Of a DNA stretch of 64,000 nt, positions 17,588 to 25,618 are shown piece by piece. A program made the position numbers and the translations under genes. Position 1 is the stretch's first letter. Each line of letters opens with the position of its first letter. Under the pieces are notes generated by a model. That model saw nothing but the letters and a program-made list of their open reading frames with translations. It did not search any database and was not told where the DNA came from. The stretch is from Pseudoruegeria sp. SHC-113 (GTDB taxonomy: Bacteria; Pseudomonadota; Alphaproteobacteria; Rhodobacterales; Rhodobacteraceae), in NCBI RefSeq assembly GCF_025376885.1, contig NZ_JAHUBR010000001.1, forward strand, positions 930,001-994,000, given 5' to 3'.

Positions 17588-17709
17588 CACTGTAGTTGCT
17601 GGCGATCGGAGTTTCTCTGGGAGCTTGCAGGCTTGAGCAAGTGCATTTCAGCGCCGGGCAGAACGGTTCGAAGCATTCCTTCTCTGCATGCGCGCGATGG
17701 CAGGAATCC

Positions 17710-18129
17710 ATGCCCACCCAACGCGAAACCATCCTCGCCGCGCTGCACGCGCGGCTTTCGGCGCTGCCGGCGACCGTCCTGCGCGGCGACGTGCTGCCGG
17801 AGCGCGTGCCGGCCGGGGGCCTCGTGATTCTGCGCGACGGTGAACCGGGGGAGCCGGAGGTGACGCTGTCGCCGCTCGCGTATCATTACCAGCACCGGGC
17901 GGAGCTCGAGGTGGTGGTGCTGGGCGCGGACCGCGACGCCACCTTCGACGCGCTTTGCGCCAGCATTGGTACTGCGCTCGCCGCTGACCGCACGCTGGGC
18001 GGGCTCTGCGACTGGGTCGAAGCGGAAGTGCCAAGGCCCGTGGATCTGCCCGTCGAGGGCGCGGCGAGCCTCAAGGCAGGCGTCATTCCGGTTGTCTTGC
18101 ACTACACCACGGCCGATCCGCTCGGCTGA
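17710..18129 (+). CDS. Tail terminator-like minor protein
   Basis: A 139-residue protein directly before the tail tube gene, the position of tail terminators (gpU-like). The pattern of an N-terminal helix, HARLSALP, and a later strand, AELEVVVLGADRDATFDALCASIG, fits that fold. The ATG at 17710 follows an AGGAA ribosome site. Related genes have been labelled 'acyl-CoA transferase' in databases, which the context does not support. Confidence 0.55.
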   Translation: MPTQRETILAALHARLSALPATVLRGDVLPERVPAGGLVILRDGEPGEPEVTLSPLAYHYQHRAELEVVVLGADRDATFDALCASIGTALAADRTLGGLCDWVEAEVPRPVDLPVEGAASLKAGVIPVVLHYTTADPLG

Positions 18130-18152
18130 TCCCACCATTTGAGGAGAACACC

Positions 18153-19091
18153 ATGGCACGCGCCCAGGGGGCGCGGTCGCAGCTCGCGGCCGCGTTCGAG
18201 ACGACCTATGGCACCGCCCCGGCCTCGGGCTTCATGCAGATGCCGTTTGCCAGCGCCTCGCTGGGGGCCGAACAGCCGCTCCTGGCTTCCGAGCTTCTCG
18301 GCTATGGCCGCGACCCGCTGGCGCCCTTGAAAGACGCGGTGACGGCGGATGGCGACATCACCGTGCCGCTCGACGCCGAGGCCTTCGGCTTCTGGCTGAA
18401 GGCGGCGTTCGGCAATCCGACCACTACTGGCACGACGAACAAGACCCACACCTTCAAGTCGGGCAGTTGGAACCTGCCCAGCATGGCCATCGAGGTGGCG
18501 ATGCCCGAGATCCCGCGCTTCGCGATGTATACCGGTTGCGTGCTCGATCAGTTGAGCATCGCCATGCAGCGCTCGGGACTGCTGACGGCGGACGTGAAGC
18601 TAGTGGCGCAAGGCGAGAACGTCGCCTCATCGACAGCAGCCGGCACCCCCACGGCCTACGCCCTGCAACGGTTCGGCCACTTCAACGGGGCGATCAAGAG
18701 GAACGGCACCAGCCTCGGCAACATCGTCTCGGCCGACCTGACCTACGCCAACAATGTCGAGCGCATCGAAACCATCCGCAACGATGGCCGCATCGATGGC
18801 GCGGACCCGTCCATCGCCGCGCTCACCGGCAAGATCGACGTGCGCTTTGCCGACACGACGCTGATGGACCAGGCGCTGAACGGGACGGCGGCCAGCCTCG
18901 AGTTCTCTTGGGTGATCTCGGCGAATGTGAGCCTGACGATCATTGCCCATGCCGTCTACCTGCCGCGCCCAAGGGTCGAAATCCAGGGGCCGCAGGGCAT
19001 CCAAGCCAGCTTCGACTGGCAGGCGGCCTATGACTCCGTGGCCGGGCAGATGTGCACAATCGTCCTCAAGAACCAAGTGGGGAACTACTGA
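18153..19091 (+). CDS. Phage tail tube protein
   Basis: A 312-residue major tail protein that polymerises into the tail tube. The opening MARAQGARSQLAAAFETTYGT and the beta-rich body with repeated Gly/Thr strands are typical of tail tube proteins of alphaproteobacterial siphoviruses. AGGAGA precedes the start. The following gene is the frameshifting tail assembly chaperone, the expected order. Confidence 0.8.
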   Translation: MARAQGARSQLAAAFETTYGTAPASGFMQMPFASASLGAEQPLLASELLGYGRDPLAPLKDAVTADGDITVPLDAEAFGFWLKAAFGNPTTTGTTNKTHTFKSGSWNLPSMAIEVAMPEIPRFAMYTGCVLDQLSIAMQRSGLLTADVKLVAQGENVASSTAAGTPTAYALQRFGHFNGAIKRNGTSLGNIVSADLTYANNVERIETIRNDGRIDGADPSIAALTGKIDVRFADTTLMDQALNGTAASLEFSWVISANVSLTIIAHAVYLPRPRVEIQGPQGIQASFDWQAAYDSVAGQMCTIVLKNQVGNY

Positions 19092-19092
19092 C

Positions 19093-19530
19093 ATGCTGAC
19101 CCTCGATCTTTCCAACGAACCGCGCTGGCACGACCTCGCCCCAGGCGTCCGGGTTCAGCTGCGCCCGCTGACCACCGCCCTGATGGTGGCGACGCGCAGC
19201 GATCCGGCCGTCGAGGCGGTGCACGAGGAGGCGTCCGACGAGGAGCGCGCGCTGGCGTTCGCGAAGGCGCTAGCGCGGCGCGCCGTGCTCGCGTGGGAAG
19301 GCGTGGGCGATGCCGACGGCAATGCGATCGATCCGAGCGCGCAAGCCATCGATGCGCTGCTCGACATCTGGCCGATCTTCGAGGCCTTCCAACTCGCCTA
19401 CGTCTCCAAAGGCCTGCTGTTGGAGCAGGAAAAAAACGCCTCCGCGCCCTTGCCGAGTGGTCCTTCGGCGGGGGCGAGCGATACTGCGAAGCCTGCGCGC
19501 AAGTCTGCCCGGATTGTCCGGCGCGGCTGA
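19093..19530 (+). CDS. Tail assembly chaperone, short form (gpG-like)
   Basis: A 145-residue protein starting 1 nt after the tail tube stop. Like lambda gpG it lies between the tail tube and the tape measure genes. Its N-terminal 115 residues are a typical alpha/beta core (LDLSNEPRWHDLAPGVRVQLRPL); the last 30 residues beyond the slippery site are low in complexity (Ser/Ala/Lys-rich). Ribosomes that slip at 19431-19437 make a longer fusion instead. Confidence 0.75.
   Translation: MLTLDLSNEPRWHDLAPGVRVQLRPLTTALMVATRSDPAVEAVHEEASDEERALAFAKALARRAVLAWEGVGDADGNAIDPSAQAIDALLDIWPIFEAFQLAYVSKGLLLEQEKNASAPLPSGPSAGASDTAKPARKSARIVRRG
19431..19437 (+). other. Programmed -1 frameshift slippery site A AAA AAC
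   Basis: In the reading frame the bases run GAA AAA AAC, giving the classic heptamer A AAA AAC. Both tRNAs can re-pair one base back, and the -1 frame then stays open to 19769. The -1 frame has no ATG or GTG start of its own between here and the end of the short form. The position, in the tail chaperone gene before the tape measure, is where such sites are conserved in phages. Confidence 0.85.
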
Positions 19531-19769
19531 ACCGGCCGCTGACCCTCGAGGGCTGGCAGGTTTGGGACCTGGTCGGCCGCCTCGGCGGCCAGCTTCGTGT
19601 GCTGCCCGGCGCGGTGATCGGCTGGGATATGGCGGCCGCGCTGGCGCTCGGAGATGCCCTCGGCGTGCCGCCCGCTGCCACGGCCGAACTTCTGCCCATC
19701 ATCGAGGCGGTGATGGTCGCCAAACTCAACGAACAGATGGAACACGCACATGGCGGAAAAACGGGTTAG
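19437..19769 (+). CDS. Frameshift extension of tail assembly chaperone (gpGT-like)
   Basis: This is the -1 frame read after slippage, about 110 residues, giving a fusion of about 225 residues with the first 115 of the short form. It has a Cys-rich turn (CEACAQVCPDC) and a helical body (PLTLEGWQVWDLVGRLGGQLR). Its end overlaps the tape measure start by 20 nt. In lambda the equivalent gpGT binds the tape measure and tail tube proteins. The lack of any independent start makes frameshifting the only simple way to translate this frame. Confidence 0.75.
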   Translation, partial: RLRALAEWSFGGGERYCEACAQVCPDCPARLNRPLTLEGWQVWDLVGRLGGQLRVLPGAVIGWDMAAALALGDALGVPPAATAELLPIIEAVMVAKLNEQMEHAHGGKTG

Positions 19770-21894
19770 CGTCCGCCTCGCCGCGGTCGGCGGCAGGCAG
19801 GTGCGCGCCGAGCTGGAAGGCGTCGGTGAAGCCGGCGCCCGCGGCTTCGGCCGGCTCAGCCGCGAGATGGAGGCGGCCAACGCAAGGCTCGCGGGCTTCG
19901 CGCGCCGAGTGCGCGTCGCGGCAGCGGCTGCGGTCGCGGCTGCCACGGCTGCCGGTGTTGCAATGGTCCGCTCCGGCCTGCAGACGGTCGATGCGCAGGC
20001 GAAGCTCGCGCAATCGCTTGGCACCACCGTTGCCTCGATCCAGACGCTGGAACGCGCCGGGGAACTCGCCGGCGTGTCGATGTCCGGCATCGAGCAGGCG
20101 ACGAAGGACCTGACGCGGCGCCTGAGCCAGGCGGCGGCTGGAACCGGCCCGGCGGCGCAGGCGCTGGAGCGGTTGGGGCTTTCGGCCGCTGACCTTCTGG
20201 CCCTGCCGCTCGACGAACGCGTGGGCGCGATCAATGCCGCCATCGAGGACTTCGTCCCTGTCGCGGAGCGCGCGGCCGTCGCGGGGCAACTCTTTGGCGA
20301 GGAAGGCTCCATTGCCATGAGCCGGATAGACACGGCGACCTTGCGGCAGGCGACCGAGAATGTGCGCGCCTTCGGTGTGGTCGTTTCGGAAGCCGACGCC
20401 GACCGGATCGAACGGACAAACGATGCGATCTCCCGGCTGGGCCTCATCTGGCGGGGGCTATCGAACCAGCTCGCCGTTGCTGCCGCTCCGGCGCTGGAAG
20501 CGGTGGCCGATGCCATGGCGACACTCGCGAGCCGCACCGGACCGCTCGGCCAGGCCATCGTAGGATTGTTCGAGAACATCGGCCGGCTCACCGCCTATGC
20601 CGCGACCTTCGCGGGTTTCCTTGCGAGTCGCTGGGTGGCTGGCATGGCGGCTGCGGCCTTGTCCGTGCGCGGCCTTGCCACCGCGCTGGTCGTGTTGCGT
20701 GGGGCGCTCATCCGCACCGGTATCGGCGCGCTGATCGTCGGCGCGGGCGAGCTGATCTACCAGTTCACGAAGCTGGTGCGCGGCGCCGGCAGCTTTGGCG
20801 AGGCGCTCGAGCTCATGGGCAATGTCGCCAAGGCAGTGTGGGACGGGATCAAGCTGACCGTCACATCTTTCGTCGATGATTTCCGGGCGATGCGGGCGGA
20901 CATCGAGGCGATCTGGCTGCGCCTCATGGCCTTCCTCTCGCAAAAATGGGCCGACTTCCTCGCCCAGATCGGCCCGACCTTCAACGCGGTCTCGGAGCGC
21001 ATCGGGGCCGACGCCAGGATCGATATCTTCGGGGCCCAGAGCTACGCCTCCTACCTAGATCATGCCGCCAGCAATGCTGGCCACCAGGCCGATGCGGTGC
21101 GCAGCCGCGCGGCGGAGACAAGGGCACACGCCTTCGATGGAGTCCGCGAGGCGGTGGAGGCGTTGCGGGCCGCCATGCGCGCAAGCGGCGAGGACGGGGC
21201 GGATGCGCTCGACCAGGCAACGGAAGCCGCCGACCGGGTGACGGATGCGCTGGATGCCACCGGCCAGGCGGGTCGGGCTGCGGGCGCGACCAATGCCGAC
21301 GGCGCGGAGGAGGCGGCGACCGGCTGGGCGGCGGTCACCGCGACGCTGGCCGATTACGCCGCCACGGCCCGCGACATCGGCGCCGATATCGGCCAGTCCC
21401 TCGTGGGAGCCTTCCGCAGCGCCGAGGATGCGGTGGCGGCGTTCGTTAAGTCCGGCAAGCTGGATTTTCGGGATCTGGTGACGTCGCTCATCGCCGACTT
21501 GGCCCGGCTCGCCGCCCGGCGGTTCATTCTCGGGCCGATGGCCAGTGCGCTTGGCGGCATCCTCGGGGGTGCCGGTGGGCTGTTTGCCAACGTCCTGCAT
21601 GCGGGCGGGATGGTCGGATCCGAAGGACGCGCGCGCATGGTCCCGGCCATGGCCTTCGCCGGTGCGCCTCGGATGCACGGTGGAGGTTGGGCCGGTCTAA
21701 AGCCCGATGAGGTGCCCGCGATCCTCCAGCGTGGTGAGCGGGTGCTGAGCCGGCGCGAGGCACAGGTTTATGGCGCTGGAGGTGGAGTCACCATCAGCAT
21801 CAACACCCGCGACGCGGAAAGCTTCCGGCAATCCCGCACGCAGATCGCGGCCGACATAGCCCGCGCGGTGTCGCTTGGCCGCAGGGGGCTCTGA
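19750..21894 (+). CDS. Phage tail tape measure protein
   Basis: A 714-residue Ala-rich helical protein that sets tail length. It has a predicted coiled-coil N-terminus (FGRLSREMEAANARLAGFARR), a central hydrophobic stretch with several membrane-like segments (about 300-370, YAATFAGFLASRWVAGMAAAALS), and a C-terminal GlyAla-rich region. At 714 residues it implies a fairly short tail compared with long-tailed siphoviruses. Confidence 0.85.
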   Translation: MAEKRVSVRLAAVGGRQVRAELEGVGEAGARGFGRLSREMEAANARLAGFARRVRVAAAAAVAAATAAGVAMVRSGLQTVDAQAKLAQSLGTTVASIQTLERAGELAGVSMSGIEQATKDLTRRLSQAAAGTGPAAQALERLGLSAADLLALPLDERVGAINAAIEDFVPVAERAAVAGQLFGEEGSIAMSRIDTATLRQATENVRAFGVVVSEADADRIERTNDAISRLGLIWRGLSNQLAVAAAPALEAVADAMATLASRTGPLGQAIVGLFENIGRLTAYAATFAGFLASRWVAGMAAAALSVRGLATALVVLRGALIRTGIGALIVGAGELIYQFTKLVRGAGSFGEALELMGNVAKAVWDGIKLTVTSFVDDFRAMRADIEAIWLRLMAFLSQKWADFLAQIGPTFNAVSERIGADARIDIFGAQSYASYLDHAASNAGHQADAVRSRAAETRAHAFDGVREAVEALRAAMRASGEDGADALDQATEAADRVTDALDATGQAGRAAGATNADGAEEAATGWAAVTATLADYAATARDIGADIGQSLVGAFRSAEDAVAAFVKSGKLDFRDLVTSLIADLARLAARRFILGPMASALGGILGGAGGLFANVLHAGGMVGSEGRARMVPAMAFAGAPRMHGGGWAGLKPDEVPAILQRGERVLSRREAQVYGAGGGVTISINTRDAESFRQSRTQIAADIARAVSLGRRGL

Positions 21895-22520
21895 TGGCGT
21901 TTCACGAGGTCCGGTTTCCGGACGATATCAGCCGGGGCGCGCGCGGCGGGCCGGAACGGCGCACGCAGATTGTCGAGCTGGCCTCGGGCGACGAGGAGCG
22001 CAACGCCAGCTGGGCCAATTCGCGCCGCCGCTACGATGTGGCTTATGGCATCCGCCGCGCGGACGATCTGGCGGCTGTGGTCGCCTTCTTCGAGGCGCGC
22101 AACGGGCGGCTCTACGGATTCCGCTGGAAGGACTGGGCTGACTTCAAGTCCTGCTTGCCATCGCAGGCCCCATCGGCAACCGATCAGGTCATAGGCACTG
22201 GCGACGGGACCATGACCGACTTCCAGCTGGTGAAGGCCTACGCCTCGGGCGCGCAGAGCTGGACCCGGACCATCACCAAGCCGGTCGCGAGCAGCGTGAC
22301 GGTTGCGATTGACGGGGTTGAGCAGGCCGCCGGCTGGTCGGTCGACATCACCACCGGCCTCGTCAGCTTCGACAGCGCGCCTGCGGCTGGCGTCTCCATC
22401 ACCGCCGGATTCGAGTTCGACGTGCCGGTCCGCTTCGACGCGGACGCGCTCGACGTGAGGCTCGATCTCGAGCGGCTTGGCTCCATCACTTCCATCCCGC
22501 TCCTGGAGATCCGGCGATGA
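21894..22520 (+). CDS. DUF2460 tail protein
   Basis: A 208-residue protein of DUF2460 (TIGR02217), part of the tail tip shared with gene transfer agents. The start FHEVRFPDDISRGARGGPERRTQIVEL and the FFEARNGRLYGFRWKDWADFKS block are family-typical. It overlaps the stop of the tape measure gene by one base and is the first of the baseplate genes, though the lysis genes now separate it from the rest. Confidence 0.85.
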   Translation: MAFHEVRFPDDISRGARGGPERRTQIVELASGDEERNASWANSRRRYDVAYGIRRADDLAAVVAFFEARNGRLYGFRWKDWADFKSCLPSQAPSATDQVIGTGDGTMTDFQLVKAYASGAQSWTRTITKPVASSVTVAIDGVEQAAGWSVDITTGLVSFDSAPAAGVSITAGFEFDVPVRFDADALDVRLDLERLGSITSIPLLEIRR

Positions 22521-22864
22521 ACGACAATTCCGGCTTCGTCGCGACAGTGCTGCGCGACCTCGCGGCCTCTACCGCCGTGATCCTCGCCGCCTGGGGCGCG
22601 CTTGGCGGCGCCACCAACGCGCTGACCACGAAGATGCGCTTGCGCGACGCCCTGCGCCACATCCTGCTCGGCGGGCTGATCGCCGCCGGCATGGGCAGCC
22701 TGTCGATGGCGGTGATCACCAGCTGGCTCGGCCTGCCGCCGCAGGCGATCCCGGCCGGAGGCGCTGCCGGTTCCGCCGCCTATCTCGTCGGCGTCTTCGG
22801 CCCGGCGGTGATCGAACTGGTGCTCGCCCGGCTGCGCCAGGCACGGGGGGGCGACGATGACTGA
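22517..22864 (+). CDS. Putative holin
   Basis: A 115-residue protein with three hydrophobic segments (about residues 15-33, 46-69 and 77-100) and a charged, Asp-rich C-terminus, the layout of a class I holin that opens the inner membrane at lysis. The position, three genes in a row before the endolysin region, supports this. I know of no conserved motif to name the family. The start overlaps the previous stop (ATGA). Confidence 0.65.
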   Translation: MNDNSGFVATVLRDLAASTAVILAAWGALGGATNALTTKMRLRDALRHILLGGLIAAGMGSLSMAVITSWLGLPPQAIPAGGAAGSAAYLVGVFGPAVIELVLARLRQARGGDDD

Positions 22865-22988
22865 GCTCGTCCGTGTCCTGCGCGGCCTGCGGCGTCTGAC
22901 CGACGACCCACGCGATGCCTTTGCTCACCGTCTGCGCATCGGCCTCGCGGTCGCCGCGCTGATCCTGATCCTCTCCTTCCTGAGGTAA
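22857..22988 (+). CDS. Small single-span membrane protein in the lysis cassette
   Basis: A 43-residue frame translated as MTELVRVLRGLRRL, a charged centre, then a hydrophobic tail IGLAVAALILILSFL before a stop. Its ATG overlaps the holin stop, and it ends 4 nt before the endolysin start. The N-in, C-terminal membrane anchor and the tight coupling on both sides argue that it is expressed. It could be an antiholin or pinholin-type regulator; nothing in the sequence fixes its role. Confidence 0.6.
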   Translation: MTELVRVLRGLRRLTDDPRDAFAHRLRIGLAVAALILILSFLR

Positions 22989-22992
22989 CCCC

Positions 22993-23649
22993 ATGCACAT
23001 GACAGACCGGGGCCTTCTGGCTCTTGCCCGGCACGAGGGCATCGTGCCCGGGCCCTACCGCGATTCCACCGGCACCTGGACCTTCGGCATCGGCCATACG
23101 GCTGCTGCCGGGCCGCCCGATCCGGCAGAGATGCCGCGCGGGATGCCCGAGGACCTGGACGCGGCAATCCGTGAGGCGTTCCGGCTGTTCCGCGAGGACA
23201 TCGGAAGCTACGAGGCCGACGTCCGGCGCGCCGTGACCGTGCCGCTGGCACCGTGCGAGTTCGATGCGCTGGTCTCTTTTCACTACAACACCGGCGGCAT
23301 TGCCCGCGCCGCGCTGACCCGGCATCTCAATGCCGGCAATCGCGTCGCGGCCGCCGACGCGTTCCTGAACTGGCGCAAGCCTGCGTCCATCTTCCCGCGC
23401 CGCGAGGCCGAACGCTACCTGTTCCGTGATGGCCGCTATCCCACCGGCACGATCCCGGTCTGGGGCGTGGACGCGCAGGGACGAGTGGATTTCTCCCGGC
23501 CGATCCGTCGCCTGACCGAGGATGAGGCTCTGGCCTTGGCTCGCGGGCCGTTGCCGACGCCTACGGTCCTCGAACCTGCACCCAACCCGCCGACTGGCTG
23601 GCTTGTCCGGCTGGCCGCCTTCTTCTCCACCCTGATCCGGAGGGTCTGA
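22993..23649 (+). CDS. Endolysin, lysozyme of glycoside hydrolase family 24
   Basis: A 218-residue T4-type muramidase that cuts peptidoglycan at lysis. The catalytic Glu lies in LLALARHEGIVPG (Glu15), and the YRDSTGTWTFGIGHT block supplies the other active-site residues. The domain is longer than T4 lysozyme and has a hydrophobic C-terminal segment (VRLAAFFSTLIRRV) that could anchor it to the membrane. A signal-arrest-release mode is not seen, as the N-terminus is not hydrophobic, so it needs the holin. Confidence 0.85.
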   Translation: MHMTDRGLLALARHEGIVPGPYRDSTGTWTFGIGHTAAAGPPDPAEMPRGMPEDLDAAIREAFRLFREDIGSYEADVRRAVTVPLAPCEFDALVSFHYNTGGIARAALTRHLNAGNRVAAADAFLNWRKPASIFPRREAERYLFRDGRYPTGTIPVWGVDAQGRVDFSRPIRRLTEDEALALARGPLPTPTVLEPAPNPPTGWLVRLAAFFSTLIRRV

Positions 23650-23653
23650 TCCC

Positions 23654-23884
23654 ATGCGCTACATCCGACCCAAATCCCTGACATGGTGGGCGGGGCTGCT
23701 CGCGATGTTGACCGGTATCGCCTCCGTCGCGCTGCCCGCCACCGGCCCGCTCGCTGAAATGTCCAGCCTCGTCGCGCTTCTGGCCGGCTCGGGCGACGCC
23801 TCACCCGCCGGGCTCATCTTTCTCGGTCTCGGTCTCATCGGCCTGCGCGACCGGATCGAGCGGGGGTTCAAAGGTGATGACTGA
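23654..23884 (+). CDS. Small two-span membrane protein
   Basis: A 76-residue protein with two hydrophobic segments (about residues 11-31 and 38-60) and a charged C-terminus. It starts just after the endolysin and overlaps the spanin gene by 8 nt. It could be a second holin or an antiholin; I recognise no family. Confidence 0.6.
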   Translation: MRYIRPKSLTWWAGLLAMLTGIASVALPATGPLAEMSSLVALLAGSGDASPAGLIFLGLGLIGLRDRIERGFKGDD

Positions 23885-24107
23885 TTTCCTGATCTGGCTG
23901 GTTGCGGCCTTCGGTGCGGTCGGGGGCGTCGTCCTCGGCCGCATCTGGGGGCGGGTGGAAGGCAGGCGCACAGGCAAACGGGAGGCGGAACGCGATGCGA
24001 TGGAAGACAAGAGCGAGCGCGTCGAGCGCGGGCGCGACGCGGTTCGCGACGGCCGCGGCGCTGGCGATCCTGCTGACCGGCTGCGCCGCAACGATGGGCG
24101 CTGGTGA
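23877..24107 (+). CDS. Inner-membrane spanin (Rz-like)
   Basis: A 76-residue protein with a single N-terminal transmembrane segment (FLIWLVAAFGAVGGVVLGRIW) followed by a strongly charged helical periplasmic part (GKREAERDAMEDKSERVERGRD). This is the layout of an i-spanin, which together with an outer-membrane lipoprotein fuses the membranes at lysis. The lipoprotein gene starts inside it in another frame, as in many phages. Starts GTG 23874 and ATG 23877 are both possible. Confidence 0.7.
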   Translation: MTDFLIWLVAAFGAVGGVVLGRIWGRVEGRRTGKREAERDAMEDKSERVERGRDAVRDGRGAGDPADRLRRNDGRW

Positions 24108-24237
24108 CGCCGGCTGCGCGTCCTATGCCGAGGCGCGGCTCGCCCAGCCTGCAGCAGAGACCGTCGCAGAGGTGCCGTCCGCATGGGCGGACTGGATCGC
24201 CGATCTCGACGACCGCATGACGGGAACCTGCCGATGA
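23995..24237 (+). CDS. Outer-membrane spanin lipoprotein (Rz1-like), nested start
   Basis: An 80-residue protein with a lipoprotein signal ending in the lipobox LLTGC (Cys30), so it should be lipidated. The ATG at 23995 follows GGAGG at good spacing and lies inside the i-spanin gene, one base out of frame. Its mature part carries two further Cys residues (C41 and C79) that could form disulfide dimers. The last codon overlaps the next gene's start (ATGA). The nested Rz/Rz1-like arrangement supports both genes. Confidence 0.75.
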   Translation: MRWKTRASASSAGATRFATAAALAILLTGCAATMGAGDAGCASYAEARLAQPAAETVAEVPSAWADWIADLDDRMTGTCR

Positions 24238-25118
24238 AATCCCTCTCGCCCGCGCTTCAGGCGCATCTAGACGAGGGCACGACCACGCTCGCCTGGTGCT
24301 GGCGGATCGCCCGTGCCGACGGTGTCACCTTCGGCTTCACCGATCACGACCGGACACTCAGCTTCGACGGCACGAGCTTCGAGCCGGAAAGCGGGCTGAC
24401 GGCTTCCGAAGTTCGCTCCGGCTCGGACCTGTCCGTAGATGCGCAGGACGCCGAGGGCGTTCTGACCTCGGACCGGATCACCGAGACCGACATCCTCGAC
24501 GGTCGCTGGGACAACGCCGAGGTCGAGGTCTGGCGGGTGAACTGGGCCGACACAAGCCAGCGCGTTCTGATGCGACGCGGCGCCATCGGCCAGATCCGGC
24601 GGGGGCGGCTTGCCTTCGTCGCCGAGGTGCGCTCGCTGGCCCATGTGCTCGGGCAGACGGTGGGGCGAACCTTCCAGGCGAGTTGCGACGCGGCGCTCGG
24701 CGATGCGCGCTGCGGCGTCGATCTGGAGAACCCAGTGTTCAAGGGAACCGGCGCCGTGATCGACCTTCTGCGCGACCGGGCCTTCACCGCGTCGGGGCTC
24801 GCTAGCTTCGAGGCGGGCTGGTTCACCTTCGGCACGCTGGACTGGACGAGCGGCGCGAATGCTGGGCGGCGAACCGAGGTGCTGGGCCATGACGTTGCGG
24901 ATGGCGTCGCCATCCTGACTCTGCTCGAGGCGCCGGTGCGGGCGATCGTCGAGGGCGATGCCTTCACTATCCGCGCGGGCTGTGACAAGCGCATCGAGAC
25001 CTGCGGGTCGAAGTTCGCCAACACCGCCAACTTCCGTGGCTTCCCGCATATACCGGGCCAGGACACGATCCTGCGCTACGCGATGAAGGACGGCGGCCAT
25101 GACGGGGGCGTGCTGTGA
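24234..25118 (+). CDS. DUF2163 baseplate protein
   Basis: A 294-residue protein of DUF2163 (TIGR02218), part of the tail-tip assembly shared with gene transfer agents. Typical parts include LAWCWRIARADGVTFGFTDHD and the C-terminal GCDKRIETCGSKFANTANFRG. Paired cysteines near the C-terminus may bind metal. The start overlaps the spanin stop. It is followed, with overlap, by the peptidase gene. Confidence 0.85.
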   Translation: MKSLSPALQAHLDEGTTTLAWCWRIARADGVTFGFTDHDRTLSFDGTSFEPESGLTASEVRSGSDLSVDAQDAEGVLTSDRITETDILDGRWDNAEVEVWRVNWADTSQRVLMRRGAIGQIRRGRLAFVAEVRSLAHVLGQTVGRTFQASCDAALGDARCGVDLENPVFKGTGAVIDLLRDRAFTASGLASFEAGWFTFGTLDWTSGANAGRRTEVLGHDVADGVAILTLLEAPVRAIVEGDAFTIRAGCDKRIETCGSKFANTANFRGFPHIPGQDTILRYAMKDGGHDGGVL

Positions 25119-25609
25119 CCAACGTCGTTTCGAATGGAACCGACGGGCGGCAGTGCATCGCATCGCGATGCACGAGCGCCACCGCCGATCCCTCCCGCGT
25201 CATTGCCATCGCGCGGTCATGGCTCGGAACGCCGTATCACGACCAGGCGAGCCTGCGCGGCGTGGGCTGCGACTGCCTCGGGCTTGCACGGGGCATCTGG
25301 CGAGAGGTCGTCGGCCCTGAACCTTTCCCGATCCCGCCCTACAGCCGCGACTGGGGCGAGACCGGCCCGCGCGAGGTTCTGGCCGAGGGCGCCCGCGCCA
25401 TGATGATCGAGGTGCTGCCCGCCGAAGCTGGTCCGGGCGCGTTGGTGCTCTTCCGCATGATGCCCCGCGCCATCGCCAAGCATGTCGGCATCCTGACCGG
25501 CCCCGCGACCTTCCTCCATGCCTACGAGCGGCTCGGCGTGATCGAGGAACCGCTCACCCCATCCTGGCGGCGACGCATCGCCTTCGCCTTCCTGTTCCCG
25601 CAACGCTGA
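25115..25609 (+). CDS. NlpC/P60 tail peptidase
   Basis: A 164-residue cysteine peptidase (TIGR02219 type). The catalytic Cys is in GVGCDCLGLARG, and a His follows in AIAKHVGIL. The GTG at 25115 overlaps the preceding stop and is the natural start; the first ~25 residues are not part of the fold. It is thought to help the tail tip open peptidoglycan during infection. Same order as in gene transfer agent clusters: DUF2460, DUF2163, peptidase, megatron. Confidence 0.85.
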   Translation: MTNVVSNGTDGRQCIASRCTSATADPSRVIAIARSWLGTPYHDQASLRGVGCDCLGLARGIWREVVGPEPFPIPPYSRDWGETGPREVLAEGARAMMIEVLPAEAGPGALVLFRMMPRAIAKHVGILTGPATFLHAYERLGVIEEPLTPSWRRRIAFAFLFPQR

Positions 25610-25618
25610 AGCATCTCC

